This document shows, piece by piece, positions 41,271 through 51,911 of a DNA stretch of 64,000 bases. The translations under genes were made by a program, and so were the position numbers. The stretch's first letter is position 1; each line of letters starts with the position of its first letter. Source of the stretch: Xestospongia muta (lineage: Eukaryota; Porifera; Demospongiae; Haplosclerida; Petrosiidae); contig OY848926.1 of NCBI GenBank assembly GCA_963693285.1, positions 1,679,001-1,743,000 on the forward strand, written 5' to 3'. The notes beneath the pieces were generated by a model. It did not search any database. It worked only from the letters and a program-made list of their open reading frames with translations, and was not told the DNA's origin.

Positions 41271-43683
41271 ATGGCTGAAAAAATAAAAGGTTTCTTTCAA
41301 AAAAAGAAAATAGATGCCAAATTTAGTCGTGCTGGACCTGGTCACAGGCTGGACGAACAAACTCCTCGACCAGTTATAAAAGGTAAATAAAGTCTTACAC
41401 ACAATTTATGTCTTTCTATAGCTTCTCCTCAACAAACACACAAACCTCAATCAAGAGCTTCAGAAGCTGCAGGTTCTGCTGCACTGGCAAGACTAAATAG
41501 CCAGGAGAACACTAAGTCTACTGTAACAGTAAAACCGAAACTTAAAACCCATGTGGCCTCCACACAACCATCATTAGAACCAACTAGTTTTAAGGTCTAG
41601 TAAATCTCTTTATTTTTTATAATTTATTATTTACTCTAGTCCTCGGACACTAGTTCAGATACTAAAGGTGCTACAGCTTCATTCCCAGATCAGGTTCCAA
41701 AACCTGTAGTTCAAGTCTCAGACTGTACTAGTGCTAATGTTACTGTCTATATGTTATGTCCAGTGTGTGCATCAAATATCCCTCATGACAATATTAAGAT
41801 ACATATAGAACAATGCTTACAAGAGGTGTGTCTTTAATACCAGGAACCCTCAACAAGGGTTCCTGTTACTATATGTACATTTTAATATAGTATTATATAT
41901 TATATTAGAGGTGTGTCTTTAATACCAGGAACCCTTAACAATACAGGGTTCCTGTTACTATATGTACATTTTAATATAGTATTATATATTATATTAGAGG
42001 TATGTCTTTAATACCAGGAACCCTTAACAATACAGGGTTTCTGTTACTATATGTACATTTTAATATAGTATTTTTTGTTCATTTGACCATTCAGTTATTT
42101 ATTGATCCATCCATCCATTCTCTCATCTATTCATCCATCTATTCCTCCATTCATCCATCAATTTATTTCATTGATCTATTTAGGAGTATCTTAAAGAACC
42201 ATTAACTTCATCAGTTCATATGATAGTCACACTCACCAGTAATGAAGATCAAAAGACAGCATGTATTAATACTATTTGCAGGTAATGATAATAATATTAT
42301 CCTCCATTTTATCTCATTCTTTTCTTCAAGATATCTTGACAATATTATTGCTAATCCTACTGAAGAAAAATATAGAAAGATTAGAATTAATAATAAAGTC
42401 TTTCAAGAGAAGGTACACAGTGTAGCTGGAAGTTCATTGTTTATTGAGGCTATTGGATTTCAACAACAACTCTTACCACATCAAGGTACCATCTATTATA
42501 GTGCATGTTTGCAATGAATGTATTATACAATACATAAGATATATTGGAATATAGCAATCTTAGTATTGTCAGTGTAAAAATAAAACTTGTATAATTATTA
42601 TTAGGACAGGCCATGTTGAGAAAAAACTTGTAATGTAAACAATGACTGACTTTGTTATAATTTTTATAATTATTAAAGATATTCCATAACTAATACTATA
42701 TATTAATATTTCATTATTAGAAAATGAAGAACAGTTCTATGTACTGTCATTGTCTACTAGTATTGATGAACTAATAGCATATAAAGAACTGCTGACATCA
42801 ACAGAACCATTAAAACCGACACTTGACAGATACCCTCAGGTACAAATCACTTGTTACTTGTCACTTATATCTTCTTTTAGCTCTTTAGACCTTCTTCTCG
42901 TATAAACCAGTTTAACTTGTCAAACTCGTTTTACAACTTGTCAAAGGAAGAAATCAAACGTGAACAGAAACTAAAGTATGTGTAACTAAACAGTTTGTCT
43001 AACATATCTAAAAGGTCAAAGTTCACATAGACTTTAATATTTCATATTTTTCTATTAGAACTGAAGTACTAGAAAGAGAGTCAATGTTACGTACTAAAGC
43101 AATGAGAGAAAGAGATGACATGAAATCCGTCATTAAATATTATAAGTTTGTTCTACTACGTATAAGGTTTCCTGAACAAGTTATTCTACAAGGTACTTAC
43201 CTCATTATATTAACTGATGTACTCTCATTTATTACAGGTGTATTCTGTCCAAGAGATCCATTATCAGAAGTTAGACAAATGGTGTCTAATTCTATCATAG
43301 ATCCAAGTCAGGAGTTTAGTTTTGTCTTCTTACAGACACCATTACTAGAAGACACAGCTACCCTAGCACAACTAGGATTGGTAAGTATAACATCACTTTA
43401 CTAACTACACTAGTAACCATACTTAGATATAGAATTATGACAAGATCTACCCTATTTTTTATACTATCACTCTCTATATAACTATTTTATTATCACTATA
43501 TCAATAGTGTTAAATTAATACTATAATAAGAGTAATATAATATAATATAATAGAGTGTCTGTGGTATTATTTTATTAGGCTCCAGCAGCTGTTCTTAATT
43601 TGTCATGGGAAAGTTGTTCTGAGAGCAGATCATATGAAGACATATTTAAACCAGATCTTGTTCAAAGAATACAAGATCTTTAA
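41271..43683 (+). CDS. UBXN6: UBXN6 (UBXD1), p97/VCP cofactor
   Basis: Adaptor of the p97/VCP AAA ATPase, used in endolysosomal sorting. About ten exons starting MAEKIKGFFQKKKIDAKFS. Domains: N-terminal p97-binding segment with the conserved FKFxxAGPGxxL-type block (here AKFSRAGPGHRLDEQ) and ALARLNSQ; PUB domain (YLDNIIANPTEEKYRKIRIN, FIEAIGFQQQLLP); the conserved LSKEEIKREQKLK helix; and a C-terminal UBX domain (LRTKAMRERDDMKS to APAAVLNLSWE), ending QRIQDL. About 430 residues, a normal length. Its 3' exons (from about 42700) are the left part of the threefold segmental duplication; copies 2 and 3 of this part are pseudogenes, while this one is intact. Confidence 0.93.
41823..42085. repeat. 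Three tandem units of 84-89 bp in a UBXN6 intron
   Basis: The unit begins at the exon's own splice donor (AGAG then GTGTGTCTTTAATACC) and includes the hairpin AGGAACCCTTAAC...GGGTTCCT. Three copies, so the donor sequence itself was duplicated into the intron (copies near 41907 and 41996). Confidence 0.85.
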
Positions 43684-44487
43684 CTATATTATTGTAATAT
43701 AAGAGTTGTCTGATTCTATAAAATTAACTGTATAGTTTTAAAACTTTTTCTAGTTTATTTAAAATCTGATAATAATTCATCAGATACATATACTAAATGA
43801 AGTTGTACATTTAATATATAAAGAACTAATGTACATAATACATATATAATATTTAATACACTCTTATTACATGTACACACATATAAATATCATTTTATAT
43901 ATACAGTACTGAACTGTACATAATATAAAATAGACTAATAACATATGAACATATAATGTTATAGTCTCAGTAGATACTTTGACAGAGTCTTACTAAGTGA
44001 TATATAAAGTGATCACACTTTAGTATAAAGAGATAATGTTGATCTTATTAATAGTAGGTAAGGTAATGGATTACTAAAGGAGGAGGAGATAAAACTAATA
44101 CAATGTCTGTAGTTATTATAATAGAACAGTTAATAATGACATCAGTTTAATTTACTTCATATATAGTGTCATAACTCTATATATAAAGTTGTAATATATA
44201 CAAGATCTATCTACTATAATATAGTGATATTAATATAGTTAGTGTTACTATAAATAAAACTGAGGGTACATAGGTCAGTGTACATGTAAAAATGTTAGCC
44301 ACTCCCACACACCACAATGTAATCAAGTATATAATATGTTGTCAATTAGTGGTTATTTTTAAATGTTAAAAATAGTCAATTATACAAACATTTAACACTT
44401 AAATAGTTTTTCTAAAAATAGAAACATTTCAAATTAATAAAGAGGTTAATAAAACAGTCAACACACACTGTCATATAGTAAGTAGAG
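43684..44487. other. Convergent intergenic region, copy 1
   Basis: AT-rich sequence between the UBXN6 stop and the stop of the ROC-COR gene, conserved in copies 2 and 3, which shows the duplication is recent. No exon recognised. Confidence 0.6.
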
Positions 44488-47400
44488 TTAGTTAACATTA
44501 TGTTGGTATTTAGAGTACACCTCTGGTTTAGCAAGGTATTCTCGTATAGTTACTGCAGTTGAGTGTTGTCCTACGATAGGTCCCTCCATTGATCTTATAA
44601 TGTTCTCCCATGTTACAGGACTTGATGTAGTGTCCCTCCAACTAGTCAATACTTCAGCAAGTCTCACTATATTGGGTTTGTTACTTTGAGATAGACCATT
44701 AAGAACACTTGTTCGTACTCCTAGTGATGAACCAAGTTCGTACCATTTATGTTCAATACTTGCTAGTAGATTAAGTAGATCGAGGTGCTCAGGGACTTTC
44801 CTTAATACTGCAGTAATATCTGTGTAATATAAAGTGATAGATGTTATTAATAGACCAATAATAAGTATTATACCATATAAGGAAGTAATATATATAACAG
44901 AGTCTAGTATATAGTAAATGTTACAGTATTTATAAAGTACTTATAGTAACCTTATATCAGTACTAGATAGTCTGAGGTTATATAACATTACATCTGATAC
45001 AAATATTACAATTAATAACTTTACAATACTCAATACTTAAATTATATACTCACTAACCTTGATCAGTAGTAGGAATATCAGTGACCATTTCTTTTAGCCA
45101 GATACCTTGACGTAATGGGTTGATATCATCTACAGAAGTACCATCATCACAACATGTCACTTTCTTCTTTGTATCATTTGGACAACAAAGATGATCACTT
45201 GTTTTATGTATTGTACAATGAAAGTTCTCTTGAGGTATTGAAAGAATTGGCTTATATCGAAATTTCTTGACAACAGCATCGATTCCTTCTTTGATCGATT
45301 TTCGAATAATACAGCATTTCTCTGCAGGACCAGAGTAATATATCTCTAGCCAATAAATAGCATCTACTAATAGAACTGCACCTCCCAGACCAGTACATGT
45401 TAGACGGATAGCATTACGATATTGTAGCTTGCCAGATACAGGAGGTTGGAGATCAAACTTGATGGAACATTTTGGACGTAGAAGATTGACAACTAATGCA
45501 GGAAATAGTCCTTGAGGTAGAGGACACATACCCCACGTAAGAACAAGAGGGTCTGTGTTCTTGTTAAAAATAGATATCAAGGACTCAGAGAGAGTTGTAG
45601 TCAGTAGAACACAAGGGATAAAGTACTTCCCTTCTTCAGGTAAAGCAGCAATGATAAATACATCTTCCATTAGTTTAAGAAAATCATCTGGTGAGAACTC
45701 TGGAGAGAATCCTTGTGACAAGACTGATGTCAGTAACTCTCCTTGAAATATTCCTTCAGTCTTGAGTTGTTTATGAGCACCTGATGGAATATTGATACCA
45801 TTATCCTCTAAATGATCCACAGCATCAGCAAAAGAGATGCTGATTAACTCTGACAACTTATCAAATAATGGCTGTGGGTGTAAAAATACAACATTAGGAA
45901 GGACTCGAGGAAAGTACAGGAAGATGGTAAGATCATGATAGTACATCAACGCTGCCTCTACTTCTCGAGAAACCATCTTGAGAGCCTCACCAATTCTCAA
46001 ACATTCAGACTTGCTGATAATCTTTGTCTGAGAGGTCTTTTGGAGTTGGTCTAAGTCTAGTTGGAATAAAAACCATCGAGCTGGGATTTCTGCCTCTATG
46101 TAAGACTGGCATATCTTACGACGAATCAAATCAGCCATTTTAATCTCCTCCTCACTTCGACCAATTGCATTGATTGGAAAGATCATTTTCTCACCACATT
46201 GACGATAACTTACTATCATCTCACTAAATCTCTCCAAACTTGACCAGAGAATGCCATTTTTATCATCTAATGACTCACTACACTCACCAATCTTATCCAA
46301 ATATGTCCCCAGTACTATAAATTGAGGCTCTTTATAAGAAAGATTGATGTAAATGTTATGTAGATCAGGTGGATTAACAGACACTAATGAACGACATGAT
46401 GCTTCAAGAAGTTGTAAGTGTGTGATCTGTCGTTCCACTGGTTGACCAATACGCTCTCCTTTGACACTGTAAAAGAACTTGGGCTTGTCTTTAAGCTTTT
46501 CATTTAGCTTGAGTGTGAGAATATTGATTGGATTATAATGCAATAATGCCGGAGCAATATCGATGAATGCAGCTTGACCACCTGAATCTACACAATAGAT
46601 CCAGTGTGTTTCATAAAGAGCAGGAGACTTCTGTACAATAGGTAAGAGTTGAACTACCTCCTGAGTTGATGGAGATGACAGAGGTGTTTCATTTGGTTGA
46701 GAACTTTTCTTGGTAGGTGTGGTAACTGTAGAGGTGTCAAGAATTTGTTCATCAGAGATATCTTGATTAACATATTCATCTTTAAGTGTTTCAATTTCTT
46801 CTTCTGTTATCATTGTTCTAGTCTTCAATCCTACTTTCATTGTTTGAGCAACCATACCTTTAAGAGACTCATAGTCTACTTTATTCCAACACTGAATAGA
46901 CTGATCACCTCCTGCTGTCATACTGGTGATTTCTACCTTTCTTACTTCAGGTGCTACAGTCACTGGTGTACTCTCATGAGTGTAAGGTGGAGGTTCATTG
47001 AGGAGGAGCTTTATAATAGATGATTTTCCAGACCCAGGAGGACCACAGAGAGTGAGTTTGGTCCACTTAACAATGACATAACCTTCATTGAGGGCATGGT
47101 TCAGTAAACCAGAATAATCTGTAAAACAATCAGTGATCATATAATGAGATAACAAATAGTGTAGTATACTTACCAGGTACTTCATCTTCATTAAAAAAGA
47201 AAACTTTATATTTTAACTGAGACTCAACTTGACTACATTTTCCAGAAATTCCTGCTACTTCAGAGAAGTATGGAGGAATCATACTGATAATAGTAGGTAT
47301 TTCAATTGTTGCCATTGACAGGAGGTCAGTGTATTTGGATTTGAATTTGAAGACATCCTCTAAAGTTAATGTAAGCAAACTCCCATTGTTCCTGGTGAGA

Positions 47401-49649
47401 TTTATTTTCCCTCTTTGAGTTGACCACAATATGAATGCATCTGAGCCAATCTTGTATGGAGTAGGTGGAGGAGCTTGTTTATCATGAGGTCGATTAATGT
47501 CAATGAAAAATAGTTTTGGTTTTCCTTGAAGTGTAGGACACTGCTGTACTTTGTCTACTAGTTCATAGATATTGACAAAATGACGATCATTACAATGCAT
47601 ATGGTGGTCATTACGTCCATCACTAGATATACAACAGACAAAGCTGTCATAAGCTGTGTGATCCATACTAGCTATCTCTTCCACTAGTTGTATCATTTGT
47701 GTACTAGTAACATCAGTGTGGTGTTGAACTGAATATTGTAAGTACTGGAAAATACTTGTTAACTTTGAAGAATTAGCTTGTCCTCCTTTGAATGGACGAC
47801 CATCAATGTAATTTTCCTTTACAACAACCAGTGCAATACCATGTGGTCTGGCATTCATAGGATAAGCTGGTGTTGGTGTCTCTTTTATATTTTTAGAGTA
47901 ACGGACAACACACTCCACAGGAAGGAAAACTCCATGTCCCTTAGGACAAGTAAAACAAGAAACATCACCATAGCAACCACTAGGGTACTCATTATCTCTA
48001 GCAACTGGAGTGTCCTGTTAAAAGATAACAGAGGAAATTATGATATAAAGTTTTACACTCTATATTAATTACTATACATATATATGATCACCTAGGAGGT
48101 ATCATTGTTATTACAATGATCTAGTACATTATAACATTTGGATGAGTTTGTCATTTGTGAATGATATAGTTAAATTATTAACATCCAATAAAGAGGACAT
48201 TAATTTGTAGAGATATTAATAGAAGTGACTTAATATCTGCTTTTAATTACTCAATTATAACTTATGTATATAAAATATCATTGTTAATTAAATAAATCTA
48301 TTAGGTAAATAATCTTTAAGTCCAGACTTGAAATGTCATTCTTAATTTGTATATATAACATTATTATGTGATCTGAACATTCAAACACACATCAGTTATT
48401 ACTTATTACTACATGTAACACAATCTTTAAAACTAACACTGATTAAAATTACAACATATAACATCAAACTCAAACCACTAGTGATATGAGACTTAGTCAG
48501 TCAACATTACAAATACATGTATACATACTCACTGTTTCTATTCCAGCAAAATATTGAGTGTCACCAACAGGAGGTAACGTTCCTAACCATCTCACTGTAC
48601 CAGTGATATCAACTTCAGGTAATAACCAAGAAAATGATACTGGGTACCATTTATTAACAAAACCGGCTACAAACGTCCAAAACTCTACTGGTATAAATAC
48701 TCTATCTCCCACAGAGAGAAGGATGGCTTCATCAATGAATGGCAGAGACACTGATAGTCTGATAATACAAGATAATATCAGTGATCATACAATACATTAT
48801 AGAGGATATAGTAGATGGAATATACTTTGTCTGTCATACTGTATACAACATGTACTAAGTACTATATCATTACATACTATTAATATTTCTAATTGGAACA
48901 CTCTATTAATACTCTCTATACAAGGATGATACATATTGTTACTATAGTAACATCTCACTAGTCATCTTATATATACTGGTACTTACTGTGTAGTAGTAGG
49001 TACTTGATATGTAACATTCTTCTTAACAACAGAATGATCATCAGTCTAAAATGATATAGAACTAATAAGTATGATATGAAGTTATAGATGAAGTCATGAA
49101 CTAATATTATCTATGATAAACACATTTAGACTACACATCAGTAATCACTTAATGTTAAAAAGTAGCTCAAGAGAATGAACAACTACAAAGGACACGTGTA
49201 TTTAGCCCTTCCCATTTCTATTGGCAGACTAGACTACAAATATTACGCATGCATGAGAATGACTACAAATTATAACACTTAGCTAGTGGTCATACTCAAA
49301 TTAAACAGATAATATATGTGGATAGACAATCTTCACATTATTGTGTATTGATATGACACGATGTTAATATATTGTTGTATATCATGATAATACTGATTAC
49401 CACTCTCTAATATTATACATTAACTATACACAGTAAACTACCTAATGTACTAATAGTTACTATGATAAGAGATGTATAAAGAAATTATAGGGCTACTTGT
49501 GGCATTAACTCCTTCAATCAAATTTAACTCAAGTTTTTAACTTTGCATCAGTCAATCATATCTTCTCTCTATGTTAGCACTAACCAACACATTGTACATA
49601 GAGAACTTACATTAGTAGGTCGGTCTTCTTTACTTTCTTGCTGACCCAT
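44488..49649 (-). CDS. CAP-Gly / pseudo-caspase / ROC-COR / Death protein, copy 1
   Basis: 1,185 residues from six exons: 49649-49611, 49045-48987, 48758-48533, 48014-47174, 47118-45058 and 44819-44488; the 3,558 nt are in frame. In order: MGQQESKE (N-myristoylation pattern); a CAP-Gly-like domain (VGDRVFIPVEF, ITGTVRWLGTLPP, YFAGIE, then CFTCPKGHGVFLP) with a degenerate GKNDG motif; a caspase fold (HGIALVVV, DSFVCCISSDG, LQGKPKLFFIDINR, GSLLTLTLEDVFKF) in which the His of SHG is Asp and the Cys of QACRG is Asn; a ROC GTPase (P-loop GPPGSGKSS, switch DSGGQ, then VLGTYLDK); a COR domain; and a C-terminal Death-like domain (LLASIEHKWYELGSSLGV). Probably a membrane-attached signalling scaffold (inference). 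Two similar genes follow. I know no named orthologue. Confidence 0.87.
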
Positions 49650-49865
49650 TTCAACAGGTTAACAAAAAAGGATCAGAATATTCTAGCTAGGGCTAGAGCA
49701 AATTAAAATTGTCAAATAGATTAATTAATTAGCCTCAGTCATTCACACTAAATCACCCACTGCAATCAAAGATGGCTGTTGAACGAGTTGGAACAACGGG
49801 GTGGTTCTTGGTGTAACTTGCCTATGATACACCTGAACAATGGCAGAAACAACTTCGTTAATAAA
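49650..49865. promoter_or_regulatory. 5' flank of ROC-COR copy 1
   Basis: Upstream region conserved in copy 2 (57397-57590) except for about 45 bp around 49797-49841 present only here. It likely carries the promoter; no motif recognised. Confidence 0.4.
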
Positions 49866-50120
49866 TTATATAATCTCGTAAGGTTGAATTTTTTTCAATA
49901 ATTCCTCTCTACTAGGATGCCATAATCTAGCTAGTATTCTTTCTATAATACACTGACATACTGTATGATCTGGTATACATATTGTACCATTAACTTGTAG
50001 TGTGTCTAGTAAACTATATAGAGTAATAGATTTTGAGAGAGGTTCATGAGACATCATGGACATGTGTTCTGCTTCTAAAGCTTCTGTTTGTAATATATTA
50101 TCTGGTACACATATTAAGAA
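49866..50120 (-). pseudogene. Unrecognised coding-like fragment
   Basis: An open minus-strand frame of about 85 codons ending KKIQPYEII, with VNGTICIPDHTVCQCIIERI and LARLWHPSREELL in the middle. It looks like real coding sequence in composition but has no start or family I recognise. Its 3' part (49866-49985) is repeated at about 57595-57690, where it is cut off, and 35 bp of it (49969-50003) recur as filler inside copy 2 at about 52261-52294. Probably a gene remnant or a last exon. Confidence 0.3.
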
Positions 50121-50134
50121 TATGTAACCAGTGT

Positions 50135-51112
50135 TTATATTAATATTTCTAATGAAGAACAGTTCTATGTACTGTCCTTGTCTACTAGTATTGATGAACT
50201 AATAGCATATAAAGAACTGCTGACATCAACATAACCATTAAAAACCGACACTTGACAGAAACCCTCAGGTACAAATCACTTGTTACTCGTCACTTATATC
50301 TTCTTTTAGCTCTTTAGACCTTCTTCTCATATAAACCAGTTTAACTTGTCAAACTCGTTTTACAACTTGTCAAAGGAAGAAATCAAACGTGAACAGAAAC
50401 TAAAGTATGTGTAACTAAACAGTTTGTCTAACATATCTAAAAGGTCAAAGTTCACATAGACTTTAATATTTCATATTTTTCTATTAGAGCTGAAGTGCTA
50501 GAAAGAGAGTCAATGTTACGTACTAAAGCAATGAGAGAAAGAGATGACATGAAATCCGTCATTAAATATTATAAGTTTGTTCTACTACGTATAAGGTTTC
50601 CTGAACAAGTTATTCTACAAGGTACTTACCTCAATATATTAACTGATGTAGTCTCATTTATTACAGGTGTATTCTGTCCAAGAGATCCATTATCAGAAGT
50701 TAGAAAAATGGTGTCTAATTCTATCATAGATCCAAGTCAGGAGTTTAGTTTTGTCTTCTTACAGACACCATTACTAGAAGACACAGCTACCCTAGCACAA
50801 CTAGGATTGGTAAGTATAACATCACTTTACTAACTACACTAGTAACCACACTTAGTTATAGAATTATGACAAGATCTACCCTATCATTCATACTATCACT
50901 CTCTATATAACTAGTTTATTATCACTATATCAATAGTGTTAAATTAATACTATAATAATAGTAATATAATATAATATAATAGAGTGTCTATGGTATTATT
51001 TTATTAGGCTCCAGCAGCTGTTCTTAATTTGTCATGGGAAAGTTGTTCTGAGAGCAGATCATATGAAGACATATTTAAACCAGATCTTGTTCAAAGAATA
51101 CAAGATCTTTAA
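50135..51112 (+). pseudogene. UBXN6: UBXN6 3'-end pseudogene, copy 2
   Basis: Copy of the last exons of UBXN6 without the 5' part of the gene. Relative to 42720-43683, the first exon has lost its acceptor (TTATTAG deleted), has an in-frame TAA at 50232-50234 where UBXN6 has GAA, and has one extra A near 50240. Later exons (50489-50632, 50667-50808, 51008-51112) keep their frames, so decay is recent. It would not make a working PUB/UBX protein. Confidence 0.88.
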
Positions 51113-51911
51113 CTATATTGTTGTAATATAAGAGTTGTCTGATTCTATAAAATTAACTTTATAGTTTTAAAACTTTTTCTAGTTTATTTAGAATCTGATA
51201 ATAATTCATCAGATACATATACTAAATGGAGTTGTACATTAAATATATAAAGAACTAATGTACATAATACATATATAATATTTAATACACTCTTATTACA
51301 TGTACACACATATAAAGATCATTTTATATATACAGTACTGAACTGTACATAATATAAAATAGACTAATAACATATGAACATATAATGTTATAGTCTCAGT
51401 AGATACTTTGGCAGTCTTACTGAGTGATATATAAAGTGATCATACTTTAGTATAAAGAGATAATGTTGATCTTATTAATAGTAGGTAAGGTAATGGATTA
51501 CTAAAGGAGGAGGAGATAAAACTAATACAATGTCTGTAGTTATTATAATAGAACAGTTAATAATGACATCAGTTTAATTTACTTCATATATAGTGTCATA
51601 ACTCTATATATAAAGTTGTAATATATACAAGATCTATCTACTATAATATAGTGATATTAATATAGTTAGTGTTACTATAAATAAAACTGAGGGTACATAG
51701 GTCAGTGTAGTAAAAATGTTAGCCACTCCCCCACAGCACAATGTAATCAGGTATATAATATGTTGTCAATTAGTGGTTATTTTTAAATGTTAAAAATAGT
51801 CAATTATACAAACATTTAACACTTAAATAGTTTTTCTAAAAATAGAAACATTTCAAATTAATAAAGAGGTTAATAAAACAGTCAACACACACTGTCATAT
51901 AGTAAGTAGAA
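51113..51911. other. Convergent intergenic region, copy 2
   Basis: Collinear with 43684-44487. No exon seen. Confidence 0.6.

Larger units (their letters stand above)
42698..49990. repeat. Segmental duplication unit, copy 1
   Basis: About 7.3 kb: UBXN6 3' exons (plus), a 0.8-kb gap, and the ROC-COR gene (minus) plus a short 5' flank. It is collinear with 50133-57690 and 58092-64000 at visibly high identity, including intergenic DNA. Edges are approximate. The UBXN6 part being intact and continuous with the rest of its gene makes this the likely source copy. Confidence 0.9.

Noticed and set aside
46697..47023. Plus-strand 108-codon open frame repeated in all three ROC copies
   Set aside because: Antisense to the conserved ROC exon; it is preserved only because the coding strand is. 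Same for 45555-45746, 53893-54219 and 61578-61952.
45058..47118. Reading the P-loop domain as a NACHT/NLR ATPase
   Set aside because: The switch motif DSGGQ and the following COR-like region fit a ROC GTPase better; no NACHT Walker B (acidic pair after hydrophobic run) or winged-helix signature was seen. NLR-type role remains only an analogy.
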